From positions 62,001-126,000 of the forward strand of contig JAEWJZ010000017.1 in assembly GCA_023386315.1 (NCBI GenBank): 64,000 bases of DNA. Reading direction: 5' to 3'. Every line of letters begins with the position of its first letter. Position 1 is the stretch's first letter. The stretch comes from Bacillota bacterium. GTDB lineage: Bacteria > Bacillota > Clostridia > Lachnospirales > Lachnospiraceae. The position numbers were made by a program, and so were the translations under genes. The notes below the pieces were generated by a model, which ran no database searches, was not told the DNA's origin, and worked only from the letters and a program-made list of their open reading frames with translations. This document shows positions 7,348 through 14,637 of this stretch, piece after piece.

Positions 7348-8670
7348 TTATTCCTCCCTTTGCAGATTCCGGTAAATAGTCTGGTAATCCAAACCGCTCT
7401 TTCGGCACAGGACTTTTACACTCTCATATTCCGGATAATAAAATTCCCTGTCTTTATATTTACACACCTTAATCTCTGCTTCTCCCCACTGTGTCATCAC
7501 TGTTCTCTTTTCACGAGGCAGAACCGTTCTGTTAACAGGGTGTCGTCTTATACCAATGGTTGTCGTCTGAATAAACAGGATCTCTTCCATGGATTCGATC
7601 TGGTTTTTTTTACAGATGACAGAAAGTAAATATGCGGGCCGGTTCTTTTTCATAAAGATTGGTGTATACCATACATCAGCCGCGCCTGCGTCAAGCAGAG
7701 ACTCCATGGCAAGGCCAAGTGCCTCACCGCTGCAGTCATCAATGTTGGACTCCAAAACCCACATCTCATCTCCTGACGAATCTTTCTCCTCTGAAAGAAT
7801 CATGGCGCGAAGAACATTGGCCTGCTTAAATTCCTTTTTCCCTGCCCCCATTCCAGTCTTAAGAATCTGACAGGATGACGGCAGTCTGTCTTCTGTTTTT
7901 AAAGCCGCCGCAATCGCCGCACCGGTAGGGGTAACCATCTCTCCCTCATTATCGGTCAGACGCAGTTTTAAACCATATGCCGATGCGATATTCGCTGTGG
8001 CTGGTACAGGGACAGGAATCACCCCATGCTGGCAGCGTACGCTTCCAAATCCCTCTGCCAAAGGTGATACAACGATTTCATCTACTCCCAGATTATCCAC
8101 ACAGACAGCAACACTGATAATGTCAATGATCGAATCAATCGCTCCAACCTCATGAAAATGTACCTCTTCCAACGGAATTCCATGAGCTTTGGCCTCTGCC
8201 TCCGCTACTATATCAAACATCCGTCTTGCCATAGCTTTTACCCGTTCATCGGCTGCCAGACGATCTATAATTATATATATATCACCTATGTTCCTATGTT
8301 CATGAGGTTGATGATTCTCATGACTGTGATCATGTTCATGGCTGTTATCGTGTTCATGACTATGCTCATGATCGTGGTTATGATTGTGTTCATGACTATG
8401 CTCATGATCGTGATTATGATCGTGATTATGATCGTGATTATGATCGTGTTCATGGCTATGCTGGTGCTCCGTCTCCAGATGAACATCAAAATCGTACGCA
8501 TCCAGCCCACACTTTTTAGTTCTTCCAAAATGAAGATGGTAACCGGTTAAATTAAGGCTATCCAGCGCTTTTTCCAGTACTTCTTTATCCGCGCCCAGAT
8601 CCAGGAGAGCTCCCACCGTCATATCACCGCTGATTCCCGAATTACATTCCAAATATAGTATTTTTTTCAT
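7348..8670 (-). CDS. larC: Nickel insertion protein LarC, single reading frame with His-rich insert
   Basis: LarC is the CTP-dependent nickel chelatase that inserts Ni into the bis-thiocarboxylated pyridinium nucleotide, completing the NPN cofactor of lactate racemase-type enzymes. The 440-residue frame begins MKKILYLECNSGISGDM, the LarC N-terminus, and continues without interruption through the C-terminal domain (SNIDDCSGEALG, KKNRPAYLLSVIC). In L. plantarum the two halves are joined by programmed frameshifting; here they are one continuous frame. Residues 69-125 hold 27 histidines, one at every second position from 69 to 107, alternating with Asp, Glu, Asn or Ser, presumably a nickel store. 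The ATG directly follows the larB stop, implying translational coupling. Confidence 0.92.
   Translation of the reverse strand: MKKILYLECNSGISGDMTVGALLDLGADKEVLEKALDSLNLTGYHLHFGRTKKCGLDAYDFDVHLETEHQHSHEHDHNHDHNHDHNHDHEHSHEHNHNHDHEHSHEHDNSHEHDHSHENHQPHEHRNIGDIYIIIDRLAADERVKAMARRMFDIVAEAEAKAHGIPLEEVHFHEVGAIDSIIDIISVAVCVDNLGVDEIVVSPLAEGFGSVRCQHGVIPVPVPATANIASAYGLKLRLTDNEGEMVTPTGAAIAAALKTEDRLPSSCQILKTGMGAGKKEFKQANVLRAMILSEEKDSSGDEMWVLESNIDDCSGEALGLAMESLLDAGAADVWYTPIFMKKNRPAYLLSVICKKNQIESMEEILFIQTTTIGIRRHPVNRTVLPREKRTVMTQWGEAEIKVCKYKDREFYYPEYESVKVLCRKSGLDYQTIYRNLQREE
8290..8466. repeat. Tandem repeats encoding the LarC histidine tract
   Basis: Degenerate short repeats built on a CATGAT/CGTGAT hexamer. 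A 12-base unit (TGATCGTGATTA on the plus strand) recurs three times around 8404-8448. A roughly 36-base block beginning GTGTTCATGACTATGCTCAT occurs twice in succession near 8350-8421. They lie wholly inside larC and keep its frame, so the histidine tract probably varies in length between strains by slippage. Confidence 0.8.
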
Positions 8671-9414
8671 TTATCTTACCGCCAGTCGATTGATTTGTGT
8701 CGCAATGTACCCTGCCCCATATCCGTTGTCAATATTTACTACAGAAATACCATTTGCACAGGAATTGAGCATGGTTAAAAGTGCTGACAATCCGTGGAAG
8801 CTGGCTCCATACCCCACGGATGTGGGCACCGCTATAACCGGACAATCAGCCATTCCTGCTATGACAGTTCCAAGTGCACCTTCCATTCCGGCTACTGCCA
8901 CAATGCAGCTGGCACGTCCGATCCGCTCCCGGTTGGATAACAGACGGTGTATTCCCGCCACTCCCACATCATAGATCCGGTCCACGTAAGAACCGAAGTA
9001 TTCAGCCGTCTGGGCTGCTTCTTCTGCAACCGGGATATCTGCTGTTCCTCCTGTGCAGACCGCGATGCAGCCAGTCCTTTCTTTATTCTTCCGCTCCACC
9101 TTAAGAATTCTTGAAATAGGATCATAGGTAACTTCCGGTACAGCAGCCTTTACTAACTCAAACTGCTCTTTTACAGCCCTGGTTCCAAAAACCTCCCCGT
9201 CCCGCTCAAAAAATTTTCTGTATATTTCCACCAGATATTCATCCGGCTTCCCCTGACAGAAAACTGTTTCTCCAAAGCCGGAACGGAGAGCCCGGTGATG
9301 ATCCAGCTTGGCATATCCCAAATCTTCATAAGGAAGATCCTTTAGGATCTTCTGCGCCTCATCTACCCCCATTTCACCGCTTTTTACCAGGTTAAGCATC
9401 TCTTTTATGTCCAT
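8671..9414 (-). CDS. larB: LarB, pyridinium-3,5-biscarboxylic acid mononucleotide synthase
   Basis: LarB carboxylates nicotinic acid adenine dinucleotide and releases AMP, the first step of NPN cofactor synthesis. The 247-residue product has the PurE-like core typical of the family: GCIAVCTGGTADIPVAEEA, then VAGMEGALGTVIAGM, VPTSVGYGASFHGL and a C-terminal NIDNGYGAGYIA. The N-terminal segment with YAKLDHHRALRSGFGE also matches LarB. I place the start at 9414 (MDIKEML), behind AGGTGAG; a frame reaching back to 9447 has no such site. The larC start immediately follows the stop and a GNAT gene lies 35 bases upstream. Since larA is absent, the cofactor is presumably made for a LarA-family enzyme encoded elsewhere. 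Confidence 0.92.
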   Translation of the reverse strand: MDIKEMLNLVKSGEMGVDEAQKILKDLPYEDLGYAKLDHHRALRSGFGETVFCQGKPDEYLVEIYRKFFERDGEVFGTRAVKEQFELVKAAVPEVTYDPISRILKVERKNKERTGCIAVCTGGTADIPVAEEAAQTAEYFGSYVDRIYDVGVAGIHRLLSNRERIGRASCIVAVAGMEGALGTVIAGMADCPVIAVPTSVGYGASFHGLSALLTMLNSCANGISVVNIDNGYGAGYIATQINRLAVR

Positions 9415-9449
9415 CCTTCTCACCTTTCCTCTGCTGTGCCAAAACATAC

Positions 9450-9968
9450 TTAAAACAGCTTTTTTAACAGTATATCCCGAATATAGCCGCCGTATTTCTC
9501 CTTTGTCAGAACAACTTCATATCCCTGTCTGATTACATTGCTTCTGCTGTATGAATTGTCGGGATGAACCGTACACATAAGGTAACGGTATCCCATTTTT
9601 CTTAAATCTGCTTCTCCCTGCTGCATCAGGGCATATTGAAGTCCGTTGCCTCTGCAGGAAGGAAGAACCGCCACAGATTCCATATGCGCCACTTTCCCCA
9701 ATTCCTCCTCAGCAAGTTCTATATCTCTGCCTAAATTCTCTTCTCTCATTCCAGGAAGAGAAACAATAAAAATTCCTGCTACCGTCCCCGAATCCTTTTC
9801 CACAGCTTTATATCCCAGACCATTCTCTTCTTTCAGCATACGGGTTGTATAATCTATATCATCGGCTACAAACCACTCCTTATTTTCAATGTCTTCCCAG
9901 ACCTTTTCAATCATATCTGCCATCATTTCAGCATCTTTTTCGGATGCCCGCTCAATAATAAATTCCAC
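9450..9968 (-). CDS. GNAT family N-acetyltransferase
   Basis: A 172-residue GNAT protein that should transfer an acetyl group from acetyl-CoA to an amine. The core is recognisable: strand 4 with MESVAVLPSCRGNGLQYALM (acetyl-CoA pyrophosphate-binding loop, about residues 97-116), then MGYRYLMCTVHPDNSYSRSNVIRQGYEVV, where the Asn and Ser/Tyr residues sit as in other GNATs. It precedes larB by 35 bases on the same strand and is probably in the same transcript, yet no role in nickel-cofactor synthesis is known for such an enzyme. It could be an unrelated passenger or act on a metabolite connected with a LarA-type enzyme. The substrate is not predictable. Confidence 0.83.
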   Translation of the reverse strand: MEFIIERASEKDAEMMADMIEKVWEDIENKEWFVADDIDYTTRMLKEENGLGYKAVEKDSGTVAGIFIVSLPGMREENLGRDIELAEEELGKVAHMESVAVLPSCRGNGLQYALMQQGEADLRKMGYRYLMCTVHPDNSYSRSNVIRQGYEVVLTKEKYGGYIRDILLKKLF

Positions 9969-9982
9969 GGATCTCCTTTCTG

Positions 9983-10159
9983 TCAGAGAAGAAAAACGGG
10001 AGGGACTCCCGCCTCAATTCTCACAACCTGAGCTTTCCCTCTGGGAACCTCAGCACCATCATTTCCCTGTACGTAACTGTAAATTCCAGCACAAAGCAAT
10101 ATCACAATTAAACAAAGCGCGATCAGCATGACCTTATTATATAAGTTTTTATCTTCCAT
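9983..10159 (-). CDS. Small single-pass membrane protein, unknown function
   Basis: A 58-residue protein starting MEDKNLYNK. The start at 10159 is chosen because AAAGGAGGGAACAGT directly precedes it; a longer in-frame start at 10189 lacks a site. Residues about 10-30 (VMLIALCLIVILLCAGIYSYV) form one transmembrane helix. The rest, about 28 residues with KAQVVRIEAGVPPVF, would face outside if the short charged N-terminus stays in the cytoplasm. No lipobox is present. It lies 14 bases upstream of the GNAT gene and probably begins the transcript that continues into larB, larC and larE. I do not recognise a family. The strong ribosome site and clean helix support a real gene. Confidence 0.55.
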   Translation of the reverse strand: MEDKNLYNKVMLIALCLIVILLCAGIYSYVQGNDGAEVPRGKAQVVRIEAGVPPVFLL

Positions 10160-10231
10160 ACTGTTCCCTCCTTTTCTCTTGCATAACAATCTATGCAGGC
10201 TGTCTTATCTGCATCACTCAGGCAGCAGCTT

Positions 10232-10900
10232 TCACCCATTTTTCGTAAACCGGCACCGGGGATAATTAGAGCAGCCGTAAAACACACCAAACCTGCCGTT
10301 TCTTTTCTTTAACAGGCCTCCGCACTGGGGACATATGGAATCCTCCTCTGTTCCTGAAAGTTTACCCATCTGTTCATAACACTGCTGATTCATCATGCAG
10401 TCATGAAGGGCCCGGTGCGCTCCCTCTGTGGATATATTAAAATGTGCGGAAATATCGGTAAGCCGGTGGCGGTACAGCTGCGGAAGGCGTTCCCTCGCCA
10501 TATATAATGTATCAATATAATCATTGGGTAAAGAAATCCCAGGCAGTTCCCCTGCCACCCGGTATAAGAAAAGAAGATCAAACGACTGAATATTATGACC
10601 AACCAGAACTTCCCCTTCTATAAAAGAGAGAAAATCCGGGAGTACTTCTAAAAGTCCAGGTGCTTCCTTTACCATCTCATCGGTAATTCCGTTAATTCTT
10701 GTTGCTCCTGCAGGAATATGAGTCCCCGGATTAATCAACTGGTTAAACTGATCCGTAATCACATGATTTTTTACTTTAACTGCAGATATCTCTATAATGG
10801 AGTCTTCCTGTGTATCCACTCCCGTTGTTTCCAAATCAAACACTACGTAATTTTCTATGTATTGGTTCAAACGTCTGCCTGTCAGCTCACTTGCAGCCAT
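10232..10900 (-). CDS. DnaQ-like 3'-5' exonuclease with C-terminal zinc ribbon
   Basis: A 222-residue DEDDh exonuclease. ExoI is VVFDLETTGVD (about residues 20-30), ExoII is GHNIQSFD (about 105) and ExoIII is HRALHDC (about 165), giving the Asp/Glu/Asp/His/Asp metal-binding set of DNA polymerase III epsilon and PolC proofreading domains. The last 40 residues add a four-cysteine ribbon, CPQCGG ... CSNYPRC, of the kind found in the C-terminal tails of type IA topoisomerases, probably a single-strand DNA-binding module. The start at 10900 (MAASEL) follows GGAGGGAATT; a frame from 10924 is less well supported. It likely trims DNA or RNA in repair rather than proofreading, but this is inferred. 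Confidence 0.85.
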   Translation of the reverse strand: MAASELTGRRLNQYIENYVVFDLETTGVDTQEDSIIEISAVKVKNHVITDQFNQLINPGTHIPAGATRINGITDEMVKEAPGLLEVLPDFLSFIEGEVLVGHNIQSFDLLFLYRVAGELPGISLPNDYIDTLYMARERLPQLYRHRLTDISAHFNISTEGAHRALHDCMMNQQCYEQMGKLSGTEEDSICPQCGGLLKKRNGRFGVFYGCSNYPRCRFTKNG

Positions 10901-11022
10901 AATTCCCTCCATTTCTGTATGCAACAGGACTTTAATCCTTTTTCCATTCGTATCACTACTATTATAACGTCTGAACTTGTGTACATCAAGTTAAAACACG
11001 AAAAAGGAATTTTATAAAAAAA

Positions 11023-11059
11023 CAGCACCCCTAAGAAAAAGAACACTTAAGGAATGCTG
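11023..11059 (-). terminator. Terminator of the 11-14 kb sugar ABC operon
   Basis: On the minus strand an imperfect stem (CAGCATTCCTTAAG pairing with CTTAGGGGTGCTG) is followed by seven Ts. It lies about 30 bases after the stop of the downstream permease gene, as expected for an intrinsic terminator. Confidence 0.8.
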
Positions 11060-11090
11060 ATCCATACTCTATGATATTGTAAAACGTCCT

Positions 11091-11933
11091 TCATCCCTTT
11101 ACTGCCCCTGCCATCATTCCTTCTATAAAGTACTTTTGAAATGACACAAAAAGCAGGAAAATCGGAATAACGGAAAAGACGGAACCTACAATCAGAAGAC
11201 TGTAATTATCCCCATAAGGATTAATCAGTGTATTCAGTCCCAAAGTCAGCGGGTATTTCTCCGAAGACCGGATTACCAGCAGAGGCCATAAATAGTTGTT
11301 CCATGCATTCATTCCGTTTAATATTGCCATGGCAGAAAATGCCGGCTTCATAAGAGGAACAATTAATCTGTAAAATATGCCGTATTCCGTAGCTCCGTCG
11401 ATTCTCCCAGCTTCCATTAACGACCGTGGAATGCTGAGCAGATACTGGCGGAAGAAAAAAATGGTTGATGCATGTGCGAGAAACGGCAGAACAATGGCTC
11501 CGTAACTGTCCATCATTTTCCAGGAAGAAATCTGCTTATACAAAGGCAGCATAACCACTTCCAGAGGAATGGATAAAATGAGCAGCACCAGGATAAACAG
11601 GAATTTCTTCCCCTTAAAATCATAGGCAGCAAATCCATATCCAACAAAAGAGCTGATAAGCAGTGTGCCGGATACCGTAATCACAGTCAGAATGATACTG
11701 TTGAAAAACCATCTCCAGTATTCATGCTGTCCTGAAAACAAAAGAATATAATTATCCAGATTCATTCTGGAAATGTTTAAATCCAGATTCAGGCCATATT
11801 GAAGAAGGTCGCCTCCCGGCTTAAAGCTGGCAATGAAAAGGACCCATATGGGGAGAAAAATCCCTGCAGCAAGAAGGGTAAATATCAGATAAAAGACAGC
11901 TGTTACTGTACGTTTTTTTATACTTCTGTTCAT
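11091..11933 (-). CDS. Carbohydrate ABC transporter permease (MalG type)
   Basis: A 280-residue inner-membrane subunit with about six transmembrane helices, the first at residues 11-33. The EAA loop that docks with the ATPase reads EAGRIDGATEYGIFYRLIVP, close to the consensus EAAxxDGAxxxxxFxxIxxP. The C-terminal QKYFIEGMMAGAVKG ending is typical of MalG-like permeases. The start at 11933 follows GGGGAGGGACTGAT and lies one base after the stop of the partner permease. It forms a sugar importer with the MalF-type permease and the binding lipoprotein upstream. No ATPase gene is present here; such systems commonly share one MsmX-like ATPase encoded elsewhere. The sugar is unknown. Confidence 0.92.
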   Translation of the reverse strand: MNRSIKKRTVTAVFYLIFTLLAAGIFLPIWVLFIASFKPGGDLLQYGLNLDLNISRMNLDNYILLFSGQHEYWRWFFNSIILTVITVSGTLLISSFVGYGFAAYDFKGKKFLFILVLLILSIPLEVVMLPLYKQISSWKMMDSYGAIVLPFLAHASTIFFFRQYLLSIPRSLMEAGRIDGATEYGIFYRLIVPLMKPAFSAMAILNGMNAWNNYLWPLLVIRSSEKYPLTLGLNTLINPYGDNYSLLIVGSVFSVIPIFLLFVSFQKYFIEGMMAGAVKG

Positions 11934-11934
11934 A

Positions 11935-12819
11935 TCAGTCCCTCCCCTCTTCAAATGTTCCTGTGACCTTCAGCTGAATTAAGTTCACCGCCATAACTAC
12001 GAGAAGGAGAATTAATCCCACTGCACACGCATAGCCCAGAGCCCGTTTTTCCACTCCCTGTCTGTATAAATACCCTACGATAGTAAGTCCGATGTTATTG
12101 GGAGAATTATTCCCTTTAAACAGCATATTGCTCTCTAAGAACATGGAAAGACCGGCATAAATGCTGATCGTCAGCACATAGACTGTGGTGGGTTTTACGA
12201 GAGGAACGGAAATTTTAATAAACTGCTGCCAGCCGGAAGCACCGTCGATGGAAGCCGCCTCATATAAATCATCGGGTATACTCTGCAGACCCGCCAGAAA
12301 ATATAAAATATTCACACCGGTCCATCTCCAGCATGCCAGAAGAAGAAGGGCGAAGAAACTGGTGCCTGCACCTTTTAACCATTTAACCGGACTTACTCCG
12401 AAAAATCCAAGTACCTGATTAAAAAGAGAGGTTGCGGATTCTCCAAACATCAGCCGGAAGATGGTTCCGGCAACTACGACTGACGTGAGCGCAGGTATAA
12501 AATACACAGACTTAAAGAACTCCGTCTTCTTAATCCATCTGCTGTTTAACATGGTTGCAAAAAGCATAGGAAAGGGAATGAGCAAAATCAGTGTTCCGGC
12601 CATGTATTTAAAGCTGTTCCATAATGCTTTTCTGAATATTTTATCTGTTAAAAGTCTGGAATAATTATCAAACCCCACCCATTTATTTTTTAACACATCC
12701 TGAAAGCTTAAAAGCACCCCATTACAGACAGGAACGATCCAGAACAACAGCACGGTAATTACAAAAGGGCAGATGAACACATAAGGAGCTATTTTTTTCG
12801 AGTAGAAGAATTTCTTCAT
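11935..12819 (-). CDS. Carbohydrate ABC transporter permease (MalF type)
   Basis: A 294-residue permease, starting MKKFFYSKKIAPYVFICPF behind AAGGAGGATAAA; I reject the longer frame from 12882. About six membrane segments are apparent (for example 14-34, 74-97, 106-130 and 265-287). The ATPase-contact EAA loop is EAASIDGASGWQQFIKISVPL. It sits between the binding-protein gene (68 bases upstream) and the MalG-type permease (one base downstream), in one transcript. The pair should form the membrane channel of a sugar or oligosaccharide importer, under the nearby LacI repressor. Confidence 0.92.
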   Translation of the reverse strand: MKKFFYSKKIAPYVFICPFVITVLLFWIVPVCNGVLLSFQDVLKNKWVGFDNYSRLLTDKIFRKALWNSFKYMAGTLILLIPFPMLFATMLNSRWIKKTEFFKSVYFIPALTSVVVAGTIFRLMFGESATSLFNQVLGFFGVSPVKWLKGAGTSFFALLLLACWRWTGVNILYFLAGLQSIPDDLYEAASIDGASGWQQFIKISVPLVKPTTVYVLTISIYAGLSMFLESNMLFKGNNSPNNIGLTIVGYLYRQGVEKRALGYACAVGLILLLVVMAVNLIQLKVTGTFEEGRD

Positions 12820-12887
12820 TTTATCCTCCTTCCAGTAATGATTTTTATACAGCAGCCGCAGGGGTATCACTCCCTGCGGCATCCCTG

Positions 12888-14258
12888 CTATTTTTTAAAT
12901 TCATTTTTTAAGGTTTCCTGGGAAGAATCAAGGGCTTCTTTTACATCCATGCCGTCCTCAAAAATACTGTTTAGTGTTACATTGCATAATTCATTGTTAA
13001 TGGAAGGATATTTCTCATCGGTATATGCCCTCAAAAGTCCAATGCTGTCCTTGGTTTTTAAGAGTGTGTCAAAGGGATAATTGGTGAAATACTGGATAAA
13101 CTGGTTATCCGGATTCTGAGTCAGGGTTTTATCTGTCCACACAGCGGTATTAACCGGATCAAACCCAAGCACATTCCATACTTCACGGTTGGAATCCTCG
13201 GAAAGCTTGATATAAGCCATGACTTCTGCAGCCAGCTTTGCATTCTTACCTGATTTTACAATTGCGGTTCCTGTACCGCCTCCGCCGATGGTTGCTGTCT
13301 CTTTATCATTCTCATCCCATACAGGAACTGTTGAGATGGCGACTTGCTTTTTTAAATCCTTCATGTAGTTCACAAATCTGGAAGTCTGCCAGAAAGGCAT
13401 AATCTGCACGGCATATTCTCCTGTATTGTAAGAAGGATATGCTTCTTCGTTATCCGGCTGTCCGCCCGGAACGGTTGCAAAAGCCCCTGTTTCCTGCATT
13501 CCTTTTATGTATTCCAGCACTTCTGTCAGTTCCTTGCTGTTTAAGTTTAAATTTCCGTTCTCGTCGACGTAATCTCCGCCCTTTTGAGCCAGCATCAGGT
13601 TAATCATCCAGGAAGCCGATGTTTCCACACAGGAGAAATACTTACCGGTGGCTTCGTGATATTTCACTCCCGCCTCTTTAAACTGATCCCAGGTTTTAAT
13701 ATCCTGGTAATTGATTCCTGCATCTTTTAAAAGCTTTTCATTGTAAAATGCCACAGTAGTTCCAACGTGGGTGGGAAGGCCATATTCCTTTCCATCCTTG
13801 GAATAGATATCAAGACGGGACTGTACGATGTTATTCCGGTAAGGCTCGATCACATCATTCAGTTCCATTAATCCGATATTGCCAACCATAAAGGCCGGAA
13901 ACTTTCCAAGCTCAATATCTACAATATCCGGTGCACCTTCTCCAGATTCCAATGCAAGAGAAAGCTTATTGTGCATATCATCATAGGGCATATTGCTTAA
14001 TACCAGTTTAACCTTTTTATCCGGGTGCGCTTCATTCCACTTTTCAGCCATGTTCACGTAGAAGTCCTGGTGGAGTTCAATAAATGTCCATACATTTAAT
14101 GTAGTTACATCATTACCTGCCACCTCCATCGACTTCTTTCCGGCAGAGGCTCCCTTGCTGCCAGCTTCTCCTGAACTGCTCCCGGTGCTGCTGCAACCTG
14201 CCGCCAGAATCACCGTCATGGCCGCACATGCAAGAGCTCCCAATACTCTCCTTTTCAT
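12888..14258 (-). CDS. Extracellular sugar-binding lipoprotein of ABC transporter
   Basis: A 456-residue family 1 solute-binding protein. The N-terminus is a lipoprotein signal (MKRRVLGALACAAMTVILAAGC) with a lipobox ending at Cys22, so the mature protein is anchored outside the membrane. A Ser/Gly-rich linker follows. The fold signature LNVWTFIELHQDFY ... NEAHPDKKVKLVL (about residues 54-90) and later EAYPSYNTGEYAVQIMPFW are typical of MalE-like proteins. The start has an AAAGGAGGATTCATT site. It is the first gene of a binding protein-permease-permease operon. A candidate LacI operator lies about 100 bases upstream, so the operon is probably repressed by the LacI protein at 14638-15678 until its sugar is present. 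Confidence 0.92.
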   Translation of the reverse strand: MKRRVLGALACAAMTVILAAGCSSTGSSSGEAGSKGASAGKKSMEVAGNDVTTLNVWTFIELHQDFYVNMAEKWNEAHPDKKVKLVLSNMPYDDMHNKLSLALESGEGAPDIVDIELGKFPAFMVGNIGLMELNDVIEPYRNNIVQSRLDIYSKDGKEYGLPTHVGTTVAFYNEKLLKDAGINYQDIKTWDQFKEAGVKYHEATGKYFSCVETSASWMINLMLAQKGGDYVDENGNLNLNSKELTEVLEYIKGMQETGAFATVPGGQPDNEEAYPSYNTGEYAVQIMPFWQTSRFVNYMKDLKKQVAISTVPVWDENDKETATIGGGGTGTAIVKSGKNAKLAAEVMAYIKLSEDSNREVWNVLGFDPVNTAVWTDKTLTQNPDNQFIQYFTNYPFDTLLKTKDSIGLLRAYTDEKYPSINNELCNVTLNSIFEDGMDVKEALDSSQETLKNEFKK

Positions 14259-14357
14259 GAATGAATCCTCCTTTTAAATTCTTTCTTATCAAGACAGATC
14301 TTGCCATCTGTATGATTCTAAAAAAGTGTCCCCCCCAGGAGGGTGCTGCCGGTCTTA

Positions 14358-14369
14358 TTAAACGTTTTA
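14358..14369. promoter_or_regulatory. Candidate LacI-family operator upstream of sugar ABC operon
   Basis: TTAAACGTTTTA contains the perfect palindrome AAACGTTT (14360-14367) with the central CG typical of LacI-family sites. The 379-base gap from 14259 to 14637 contains this site, AT-rich promoter-like sequence, a weaker relative (TTAAATCGTTTAA, 14510-14522) and the lacI terminator, but no gene. A near-identical box occurs upstream of lacI itself at 15745-15756. Inferred, not demonstrated. Confidence 0.5.
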
Positions 14370-14582
14370 TATGTTTTTTTCTAAATCCGGCATTTTTTGT
14401 ATTTCTTTCTGTTACTGTACTGGTTTTTTATTAATTTTCTTATATATAATTGCATACTAACACATGAAAACGGCAATGTAAAGTATTTTTGCATAATTTA
14501 ATCCTGTTTTTAAATCGTTTAACCATGTAATTTTACATAATTTTCTGTATGTTCCTGTCGAACTATCCCTTTTCTGCAAAAA

Positions 14583-14622
14583 AAGAACGTCTGTCCGTTA
14601 TACTCCACAGATAAACGTTCTT
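14583..14622 (-). terminator. Intrinsic terminator of the LacI-family gene
   Basis: AAGAACGTCTGT and ACAGATAAACGTTCTT pair in two blocks, and the minus strand runs into seven Ts after the stem. It is just downstream of the regulator's stop codon at 14638. Confidence 0.8.
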
Positions 14623-14637
14623 ATTACCATTCCGGTT

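Noticed and set aside
8290..8466. Regular repeats resembling a CRISPR or satellite array
   Set aside because: No unique spacers, unit size 6-12 bases, and the array lies in frame inside larC.
8152..8550. Open frames on both strands across the larC histidine tract
   Set aside because: They are by-products of the hexamer repeats in larC; compositions are extreme (Met/Ile or Val runs) and no ribosome sites precede them.
14113..14307. Alternative frame across the signal peptide of the sugar-binding protein
   Set aside because: Out-of-frame shadow of the lipoprotein gene, with no independent ribosome site.
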